This document shows positions 8,369 through 14,400 of a stretch of DNA of 15,463 nucleotides, piece by piece. A model generated the notes under the pieces. That model was not told the DNA's origin, did no database searches, and saw only the letters and a list, made by a program, of their open reading frames with translations. The translations under genes and the position numbers were made by a program. The stretch is taken from contig CAMGSK010000016.1 in NCBI GenBank assembly GCA_946061795.1, forward strand, positions 1 to 15,463, given 5' to 3'. Position 1 is the stretch's first letter. Every line of letters starts with the position of its first letter. The stretch comes from an uncultured Elusimicrobium sp. Lineage in GTDB: Bacteria > Elusimicrobiota > Elusimicrobia > Elusimicrobiales > Elusimicrobiaceae.

Positions 8369-9232
8369 ATGGACAAAGAAAGACTGATGGACCTTTTGCG
8401 CAATCCGAAAAAGTTCCAAAAGAAAAAAAACGACAGCAAATCAACCTCCGTTCAGCAAACCACCCAGGAGGAAAAAGCCGCCAGAAAAGCTTCTTCCGAC
8501 CGGATGGCGGTAATCGCCGCGGGCGGCGTGGCGGCGTTGGCGCTGCTGTCTCTTTTGTTTGTTTTTTCCGCCAGCAAGCGCGCCGAGAACGTGACGGCCG
8601 CGCTGGATCCGGCCATTCTCAAAGGCCTGGTGGCGGACCGGACGTTTCATCCCGGAGGAGGCGTGCGCTATGTGCAGGTGGGGCAGGGGCATGAGCGCAA
8701 CGTCAGCGTGACGGGCGCGGGGGCCGGTTCGGTTATTCCGGTCATCAGCCGCTACAATTTCCGGGCGCTGACTCCGCAAAATTACGCCATTATCGGTACG
8801 GCTCCGTTTGCTTTGTCTATAAACGTGGATTCCAATGCCGAAGACCCCGATTTGCTGCGCTATTTGTTCAACGACCAAAACGTGACGGACGCTTTTTTGG
8901 CTCGCCCGGATGTGGCCCCTTATTTGGCCGATCCGGCTGCTTTGGCCAAATTGGCGGCAGATAAGACGGCAGTGGACGCTTTTTTGGCTGACGCCACCGT
9001 ACAGCGGGTGCTTGCTTCAGCCGAGCTGACGAAAGCTTTGGCCGGCAGCCGTTTGTTTTCTTCCATGTTAATCAGTAAGGCGGTAAAATATTACCGGGAC
9101 CGTCCCGCCCAAGCGGCGAAACTGATCAACTCTAGTCCCTCTTTGGCCGCGCTGAAAAAGAATCCGAACCTGCGGCAGGCCGTGGCGGAGAACCGGTATT
9201 TAAAAAATATATCGGCTACACTTTTAAAATAA
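8369..9232 (+). CDS. Unrecognised single-pass membrane protein with helical repeats
   Basis: I do not recognise this 287-residue protein. Residues 1-45 are hydrophilic and Lys-rich (KKFQKKK at 15-20 and nearby), and residues 46-68 form one hydrophobic membrane helix. The remainder, about 69-287, should lie outside the cytoplasm by the positive-inside rule. Residues 169-226 contain two 29-residue repeats, each with DAFLA then V...LA (aligned offsets D174/D203 and F176/F205). The tail continues with short Pro/Asn-capped helices (NSSPSLAALKKNPNLRQAV), somewhat like STI1-type DP repeats. The start is the first ATG in frame; a second ATG at residue 7 is possible. The gene has its own promoter, is followed by the tRNA-Gly promoter, and is monocistronic. 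Confidence 0.8.
   Translation: MDKERLMDLLRNPKKFQKKKNDSKSTSVQQTTQEEKAARKASSDRMAVIAAGGVAALALLSLLFVFSASKRAENVTAALDPAILKGLVADRTFHPGGGVRYVQVGQGHERNVSVTGAGAGSVIPVISRYNFRALTPQNYAIIGTAPFALSINVDSNAEDPDLLRYLFNDQNVTDAFLARPDVAPYLADPAALAKLAADKTAVDAFLADATVQRVLASAELTKALAGSRLFSSMLISKAVKYYRDRPAQAAKLINSSPSLAALKKNPNLRQAVAENRYLKNISATLLK
8873..9046 (+). repeat. Tandem 87-bp (29-residue) repeat inside the 8369 gene
   Basis: Two adjacent in-frame units encode residues 169-197 and 198-226. The clearest DNA identity is the 15-mer GACGCTTTTTTGGCT at 8888-8902 and again at 8975-8989, exactly 87 nt apart. Outside this core the units are diverged but keep the V-x3-LA pattern. Confidence 0.7.
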
Positions 9233-9236
9233 AATA

Positions 9237-9245
9237 TGCTATAAT
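9237..9245 (+). promoter_or_regulatory. Extended -10 promoter of tRNA-Gly
   Basis: TGCTATAAT gives a consensus extended -10, with TATAAT at 9240-9245 ending 20 nt before the mature tRNA 5' end. No good -35 is seen about 17 nt upstream, which is usual when a TGn motif is present. It starts 5 bp after the stop of the preceding gene. Confidence 0.65.
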
Positions 9246-9265
9246 TTTTGTAGGCAAAGATTTAC

Positions 9266-9339
9266 GCGGGCGTGGTTCAATGGTAGAACACGACCTTGCC
9301 AAGGTTGAGACGAGGGTTCGATTCCCTTCGCCCGCTCCA
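9266..9339 (+). tRNA. tRNA-Gly (anticodon GCC)
   Basis: A complete 74-nt cloverleaf is visible. The acceptor stem GCGGGCG (9266-9272) pairs with CGCCCGC (9329-9335), followed by discriminator T and an encoded CCA (9337-9339). The anticodon stem CGACC/GGTTG closes the loop TTGCCAA with GCC at 9298-9300, which reads GGC/GGT codons. The T arm has the usual GGTTCGATTCC loop region. It stands alone, with its own promoter and terminator. Confidence 0.97.
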
Positions 9340-9343
9340 TTTA

Positions 9344-9375
9344 AGAGGCTTCCGTAAAAGGGAGCCTCTTTTTTT
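9344..9375 (+). terminator. Intrinsic terminator of tRNA-Gly
   Basis: AGAGGCTTCC (9344-9353), a 6-nt loop and GGGAGCCTCT (9360-9369) form a 10-bp stem with one G-T pair, followed by a run of seven T residues. It begins 5 nt after the tRNA CCA. Confidence 0.92.
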
Positions 9376-9385
9376 GGGGAAAAGG

Positions 9386-9415
9386 AAACAGCCCCGGGAT
9401 TCCGGGGCCGTTTGT
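9386..9415 (-). terminator. Likely terminator of the dGTPase-like gene
   Basis: GCCCCGG (9391-9397) and CCGGGGC (9402-9408) form a very GC-rich 7-bp hairpin with a 4-nt loop, extended by AAAC/GTTT after one mismatch. On the minus strand it lies just after the stop codon at 9419. The T-rich tract that follows is interrupted by C, so efficiency is uncertain. It faces the tRNA terminator, closing a convergent junction. Confidence 0.65.
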
Positions 9416-9418
9416 GCG

Positions 9419-10540
9419 TCAGTTAAAGAATTTGATGGAATTGGGAAGGATAACGTCTTCCATGGCGCTCAGTGCATAAGAGTCCGTCATGCCGGCGATG
9501 TAGTCGGTAATAATTTCGTCGCGCAGTGCGGAGTCTTGCCCGTAAATTTTGGACATGGAGGCCATATAATTGGCAAAGCTGGTGGCCGTTTGTTTGCCTT
9601 CCCGTTCATAGGCGGAGTAATCAAATCCGTAGCGGGAAAAAATCGTACGGAAATAATCAAACAAATCCGCCACGCATTTATCAATGGTTTCTTTGCGCTG
9701 GCGCATTTGCGCATTATGATAAATGCGTTCATAGTTAAAATTCTTGAGTTCGGAAATGATATGGGTTTTTTCGGGAGAAAAGCCGATATAATCTTTGTCT
9801 TTGGAGTGTTCTATCAAATCCAGCGTCAGTGTATTGATGATTTCTCCGTTGGAAGAGCCGATTTCATCTTGAACGACCAAAGGAATGTCTTCCGGCGTAA
9901 TGAGGCCCGCTTTAACCGCGTCTTCAATATCCCTTCCCAAATAGGCGATTTTATCCGACACCCGCACAATACACCCCTCATAGGTGGTGGGCAGACAGCG
10001 GCGGCTGTGAATACTTTCCAAATCATTGGGGATTTGGGCCGGCCGCAATTCCCGGGTGGCGAAGTCTTCTCCGCAATGGCACAAAATGCCGTCTTTGACT
10101 GCATAGGTCAGATTCAGCCCTTCCCCGTAGTTGGCCAAGTGTTCCACCACGCGGTAGCTGTTGACTTCATGCAGGAACGGTTTGGGGGCGATGCAGGCCG
10201 CCAGCGCGCGTTCCCCTTCATGCCCGAACGGGGCGTGCCCGATGTCGTGCCCGATGCCGATGGCATAGGCCAAGTCTTGGTTTAAATCCCAATTTCCGCT
10301 TTGGTTGAGCCCGCGGCAAATGGCGGCGGCGATGGTGGCCACGTGCAGCACGTGTTCAATGCGGGTACAGATATGATCATTGTCCGGGGCGAAAAAAACC
10401 TGCGTTTTATGTTTCAGCCTCCGGAAAGGAAGCGAATGAATAATTTTGGTTTGGTCCCGAAAATACTCGCCGCGCACATCCGGCGTTTGCGGGCGGGTGC
10501 GTTTGTAATAAATATCTGGGGAAAGAGGGTTTTGGTTCAT
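9419..10540 (-). CDS. dgt: dGTPase-like HD-domain deoxynucleoside triphosphate triphosphohydrolase
   Basis: The 373-residue protein has the Dgt family signature: FRDQTKIIHSLPFRRLKHKTQVF (27-49), the HD metal set His63 (RIEHVLHV), His98-Asp99 (GIGHDIGHAPFGHEGE) and Asp196 (SDKIAYLGRDIEDA). Family members cleave dNTPs, classically dGTP, to nucleoside plus triphosphate and so control dNTP pools; many are allosterically activated and their substrate range varies, so the exact nucleotide is not knowable here. I chose the ATG at 10540 (MNQNPLSPD) over one 12 codons upstream, because that extension would be coded by the promoter region and does not resemble the family. It is divergent from coaD. Confidence 0.9.
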   Translation of the reverse strand: MNQNPLSPDIYYKRTRPQTPDVRGEYFRDQTKIIHSLPFRRLKHKTQVFFAPDNDHICTRIEHVLHVATIAAAICRGLNQSGNWDLNQDLAYAIGIGHDIGHAPFGHEGERALAACIAPKPFLHEVNSYRVVEHLANYGEGLNLTYAVKDGILCHCGEDFATRELRPAQIPNDLESIHSRRCLPTTYEGCIVRVSDKIAYLGRDIEDAVKAGLITPEDIPLVVQDEIGSSNGEIINTLTLDLIEHSKDKDYIGFSPEKTHIISELKNFNYERIYHNAQMRQRKETIDKCVADLFDYFRTIFSRYGFDYSAYEREGKQTATSFANYMASMSKIYGQDSALRDEIITDYIAGMTDSYALSAMEDVILPNSIKFFN

Positions 10541-10579
10541 AAATTTATGATACCATAATATAAAAGCCGTTCCCACGGC
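10532..10579. promoter_or_regulatory. Shared divergent promoter region of dgt and coaD with hairpin
   Basis: For coaD (plus), TTGGTT (10532-10537) and CATAAT (10554-10559) are 16 nt apart. For dgt (minus), TATCAT (complement of 10547-10552) lies 6 nt before the ATG at 10540, with only a poor -35. The two elements overlap. The inverted repeat GCCGT-TCCC-ACGGC (10566-10579) falls in the coaD leader and over the dgt -35 region. Exact elements are tentative. Confidence 0.45.
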
Positions 10580-10590
10580 CCGGAACGCAT

Positions 10591-11091
10591 ATGAGCAAAC
10601 GTACGGCAGTGTATCAAGGCACTTTTGATCCTTTTACCAACGGGCATTTGTCCGTTGTCCGCGCCGCTTTGTCCGCATTTGACGAGGTGGTGGTCCTTTT
10701 GCTGGTCAATCCGGCCAAGACTCCTTTGTTTTCCGTAGAAGAGCGAAAAGAAATGATTCGCTCCGCTGCGGCGGATTTCCCAAATGTGCGCGTGGAGTCT
10801 TATGACGGGTTGCTGGCGGATTATATGCGTTTGCACGGGTTGACGTGCTGCGTCCGCGGCGTACGCAATGCGGCGGATGCGGCGTATGAGCTGGAAAATC
10901 ATTCACTCAGCCGTGTTTTTTATCCTTCGTTGCAAACTTTATTGTTTCCTTGTGATGCGCAATGGCAAAATCTGAGTTCTTCCTCCGTGAAAGCCGCCTG
11001 CGCCTGCGGCCGCGTTCCTTCCGCTTGGGTTCCCCCCTCCGTTCAGCAAAAATTGAAAGAAAAATACCCCAATCTGGTCTTTTTTGAGTAG
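10591..11091 (+). CDS. coaD: Phosphopantetheine adenylyltransferase
   Basis: This 166-residue protein is of normal CoaD length and has the nucleotidyltransferase motif GTFDPFTNGH (10-19), NPAKTPLFSVEER (40-52), RGVRNAADAAYE (89-100) and the late SSSSVKA (129-135) that matches the ISSxxVR motif. CoaD joins ATP and 4'-phosphopantetheine to dephospho-CoA, the penultimate step of coenzyme A synthesis, as a cytoplasmic hexamer. No other CoA gene is adjacent. The ATG lacks a strong Shine-Dalgarno (only GGAA about 7 nt upstream). Base composition is mixed, unlike the strongly G-biased gene that follows. A possible terminator follows 8 nt after the stop. Confidence 0.94.
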   Translation: MSKRTAVYQGTFDPFTNGHLSVVRAALSAFDEVVVLLLVNPAKTPLFSVEERKEMIRSAAADFPNVRVESYDGLLADYMRLHGLTCCVRGVRNAADAAYELENHSLSRVFYPSLQTLLFPCDAQWQNLSSSSVKAACACGRVPSAWVPPSVQQKLKEKYPNLVFFE

Positions 11092-11098
11092 CTTCGTC

Positions 11099-11132
11099 TA
11101 GGTCCAAAGACCTATTTCGGCTGGGCCTTTTT
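11099..11132 (+). terminator. Possible terminator of coaD
   Basis: AGGTCC (11100-11105) can pair with GGGCCT (11124-11129), with one G-T pair, directly before a run of T residues. A competing small perfect hairpin, TAGGTC-CAAA-GACCTA, occupies 11099-11114. Either fold would lie just after the coaD stop, but the long loop weakens the call. Confidence 0.5.
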
Positions 11133-11160
11133 TGTTCTGCGTGAGGTCTCCCCTTTTTCG

Positions 11161-11190
11161 TATAATATTAGCGGAGAAGGATAAAAGGAG
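11161..11190 (+). promoter_or_regulatory. -10 box and strong ribosome-binding site of the leader region
   Basis: A perfect TATAAT (11161-11166) has no clear -35 partner. Nineteen nt further on, AAGGAG (11185-11190) sits 6 nt before an ATG at 11197. It is the best Shine-Dalgarno in the plus-strand part of the window and suggests that a short translated leader begins here. Confidence 0.5.
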
Positions 11191-11196
11191 ATTTGT

Positions 11197-11466
11197 ATGC
11201 CCCGCACAACAACAGGTTGTTTGCGCATTGGCGTGGCGCCGCGGCCGAAAGAACCGGCCGTTGGGCGGCGGACGGCTTTTTTCCAAAAATCCAATCTTTC
11301 CGCTTCCTTGGTTTCAAAATTCAGTTTTCATCATTATTGCAAGAACGTTTTTGATTTATTATGTAAAGACAAGCATATTTGTTTTTTGGAGTCTGGGCCT
11401 AAATACCTATACAAATATAGGACTTTAGGCCCTTTTTTTTCGCCCTTTAAACAGGCAGAATTATAG
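11197..11466 (+). CDS. Putative 89-codon leader reading frame upstream of the giant gene
   Basis: The frame opens with a well-placed AAGGAG and would encode 89 residues. They resemble no protein I know: the first third is Arg/Pro/Gly-rich (MPRTTTGCLRIGVAPRP), the rest Phe/Lys/Tyr-rich, with a sharp GC drop near 11282. Codons 67-81 cover a strong intrinsic terminator (11395-11440), so a transcript ending there would have no stop codon. The TAG at 11464-11466 abuts the ribosome site of the giant gene, 11 nt before its ATG. That layout suggests a regulatory leader frame whose translation opens the terminator and couples to the next gene. Equally, it may be a chance frame in a non-coding leader. 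Confidence 0.3.
   Translation: MPRTTTGCLRIGVAPRPKEPAVGRRTAFFQKSNLSASLVSKFSFHHYCKNVFDLLCKDKHICFLESGPKYLYKYRTLGPFFSPFKQAEL
11237..11282 (+). promoter_or_regulatory. GC-rich alternative hairpins in the leader, one terminator-like
   Basis: CGCCGC (11237-11242) can pair with GCGGCG (11265-11270), enclosing a second stem CGGCCG/CGGCCG (11243-11248 region and 11255-11260). Alternatively GCCGT (11257-11261) pairs with ACGGC (11272-11276) directly before six T residues, which looks like a small terminator. The two folds exclude each other, as in an attenuator, but this may be incidental to the high GC. Confidence 0.3.
11395..11440 (+). terminator. Strong intrinsic terminator 37 bp before the giant gene (candidate attenuator)
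   Basis: Outer stem GGGCCTAAA (11395-11403) pairs perfectly with TTTAGGCCC (11424-11432). An inner stem CCTATA (11406-11411) pairs with TATAGG (11416-11421) around the loop CAAA. Eight T residues follow (11433-11440). No convincing promoter lies between this point and the ATG at 11478, so transcripts reaching the giant gene from upstream must read through it. That makes attenuation or conditional termination a reasonable inference. Confidence 0.9.
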
Positions 11467-11477
11467 AAAGGACCCTT

Positions 11478-14400
11478 ATGAAAAAAATACTCTCTCTGTT
11501 TCTTTCCTGCTGTATCCTGTTCACGTCGATAGCGCCGTCGTGGGCGCAGGCGCGCGGGAACGGGCGGCGTCCAGCTAGGCGGCCAGCTGCGCGGCCGGTG
11601 GCGGGGACGAATGTATTTTCGCAATGGATGGCGCCGCAGAAGACGTTGGAGCAATGCAAGAAGCTGAAACAGGACACGGAAGCGGCCTTGTATGGGGTGA
11701 TGATGACGGCTCCTGTGCCGCAGAAAGTTTTCAATGAGAAGTACGGTGCCTGGTTAAACAGCGGATGTTTAAGGCGGTGGGGTGCGTTTTTAAATGGCAA
11801 TGTAGGGAACATGGTGAATTTGTCGGGCAGTATAGGGCGGACGGACTATTTGTGGTATGTAAGTAATTTTAATGCGCGCAAAGAGGCTAATGACCGGGTG
11901 GTACAGAATCGTCGTCAGGCGGCGGAGAAGAAGAAGGATCCTGTGGAGCATATAAAGGCGATGTTGGCGCAGCGTCAGGCAAATGCGCGTGCTGCGACGG
12001 CGGAAGCGCGGCGGCGTGGGCAGGCGACGATAGGGCCTTCTGTATCTACGGCGAAGAAATATGTAGGGATATCTGGGGAGTTGAGCTTGGTATGTAAATT
12101 TGGGCAGGGGAGAGGGACGGACAAGTGCACGTTTGGGGAGGTAAAGAATCTTAGGGGGCAGGTGGTGTTGAAAGGGCTGACGCTGACGAAGCAAGAGTGG
12201 TCGTGGGCGGGGTTGCGTTGGGATTTGGAGCACATTTGGAATAAACCGGACTGGAATATAGGGGAGAGTTATGACCGGGCGACTGGGCAAAACTATCCTA
12301 ATGGGGAGTTGGTAGGCAACAGTGTGGATATAGTGCGCAACATAGAGCAGTACGGGGTGGCGTATAAAGATGAAGGGAAAGCGCGTGCGCATTTAATTAC
12401 GATGTTGAAGCGGAAAGGGTTGTGTGAGGATAACCGGAGCTACTGGAAGACTCGTTCTATGAGTCAATTGGAGCAGCAGCGCAAGGTCAACGCGGCGGAG
12501 TTTAAATTTGCGCAGGAAGTGTCGCCTTTGTGCGGATTTAGCTTGGAGGTGATGGAAGGGTTAGCGGTGATTGCGGCGCAGCATAAGGACCAGACAGCGG
12601 AGCAGGGGATTTATGATTTTATGGCGGCGAAGCACCGCGGTGCGTTTGGCGGGATGATCGTTGCGCATGGAGTGGCGATGTTGATGGGTATTTCGACGGG
12701 GACATCGTATGGAAAAATGAGAGTATTTTTGGAGAGTCATGCCAAGCCGAGCACCGGGGAAAACATTTTAAATGCGCTGTCGTATGTATCGTTGGAGGGC
12801 GTGGGGAACGCGGCGGAAGAAGTTTCGACCGATGGGAAGTATTTGAATGACTATACGGAGCGGTTTGGATATTTGGATGATGTAAAGGCGAAGGAATATA
12901 ATCCGGGGTTAGACGTAGGGATGGTGACGAAGCAGGCGTTTACGCCTGGGTGGAAGTACCAGCTGCCGATGGGGAACGTGTATGAAGACATTGGGGAAAT
13001 GCTGGCGATGGACGTGGGAAACGGCTACACGAAGGCGGTAGGGAAGAAGATCCTTAACGGGGGATATGCGACGCCGCTGAAGGTGGGGTTGTTGGTTGGT
13101 AATGAAGGGAAATTTGCGGTGTATGCGTTTGGGAAGGAGAAGGCGGCGAAATATTGGAAAGGGCTGTTGGCGATGGATTTTACGGATATGAACGAAGGGA
13201 CGCAGCGGCGGATGAAAGAGCGGGCTGCGGTAGCGTTGGCTAAGAACAAGTATTTTACAGCGGAGCAGGCGAAGAAGTACGGCGAGAAAGACGAAGGGAA
13301 GTTTGCCCGGTACCGCCGGATGGGGAAGGTGAAATCCGTATTAGGCGGGATGGATTTGGTGATCATGGTGGTTTGTTTGCCGGCGTTAATCCGTGGTTTG
13401 GCCAACGGCGGGATGAAGATAATGAGCAAAATCGGCAAAATCCGCGGTTTTGCCAAAGCGTCCAAGCCGGCGACGAGGGCGGTGACGTCCACGCGGGGTT
13501 TGACGAGTACAGCGTCACGCGGGAGCAGAGGAGCGTCGGCGGCGACGAAAGCGCCAAAGAAACCGGCAGCAGCCAAGAAGCCGGCGGCTCCGAAGAGCCA
13601 GCCGAAAGTGAAGACGCAGCCGAAGGCAAAGGCGCAGCCGAAAGTGAAATCGCAACCGAAGGGACAGGGCGGGAGCCAGGCCGGAGCGGGTCGGTCTTCA
13701 TCGGGAGCGGCAGCTTCGCAAGCGGAAGGAGCGCATGCGGCGGGTCGCGGAGCGGTGTCTGCGGAAAATGCGGCTAACGGAACGGGAGCTGGGAATAAAG
13801 CTCCTGCGGAAGCGGCTGCGTTGCCGGAGAATACGGGTTTGAAAGTAAAAGAAGTGCGGGTGCGGGAAAACGGGATGGCGGAAATGAGGGTGGAAACGCC
13901 GGAAGCGGTGCTGAAGGCGGGCTTGACGACGGAAAAGACCACGGTTATTGAGACGCTTAATACGACGGAGGCGATGGGACGCGGCCTTGCCGAGCAGCAA
14001 AGAGTGTGGGCGAGACAGTTGGAGACGTTGAACCAGCTGGATCGATTAAGTTTTGTAGAATCAGGCGGAATTAGATTGTATGACTTGCCTGACGGGACGA
14101 AGGCGATGTTGCCTGTGGAGGCGGCGGCGAGAGCAGATGCTGCGGCCGGAATGAATTTGACGGCGAATGTGGCGCGTGCGGAACGTTTTGCCGGCGTAGG
14201 GGAAGCGGTGTCCGGAAGCGTTGGCAGCGGACCGAAGGTTGCCCCTGCGGTGGTGAAGAGCGGTTCTACGGCGAGGGGAGCGTCTGCGCCGAGGACGTTT
14301 GTGTTGGCCTCGGACGGGAAGGTGATCCCTGGCCGTATTGGTACGCCGGTGGATGTTGGTCCGAAGCCTTCGTTTGGGAAGATGTTGGGTGAGCGCGTGA

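Noticed and set aside
10541..10576. Twelve-codon N-terminal extension of the dGTPase-like protein
   Set aside because: It is encoded by the AT-rich divergent promoter region, lacks a Shine-Dalgarno and does not fit the family N-terminus.
11351..11379. Possible promoter TTGATT-17-CATATT just before the terminator
   Set aside because: Only partial matches in AT-rich DNA, so it is too weak to list as a feature. If real, its transcript would meet the terminator almost at once.
11132..11428. Plus-strand frame with a hydrophobic C-terminal half before the giant gene
   Set aside because: It needs a TTG start inside the coaD terminator region, has no ribosome site and ends inside the intrinsic terminator. 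The hydrophobicity comes from T-rich DNA.
11502..11513. Lipoprotein signal at the Cys pair (residues 11-12) of the giant protein
   Set aside because: The residues before Cys do not fit a lipobox and they lie within the hydrophobic core. A normal signal-peptidase site (SWA or AQA) follows.
13599..13670. CRISPR-like array
   Set aside because: The 18-bp units are contiguous, in frame and without spacers. They encode a protein linker.
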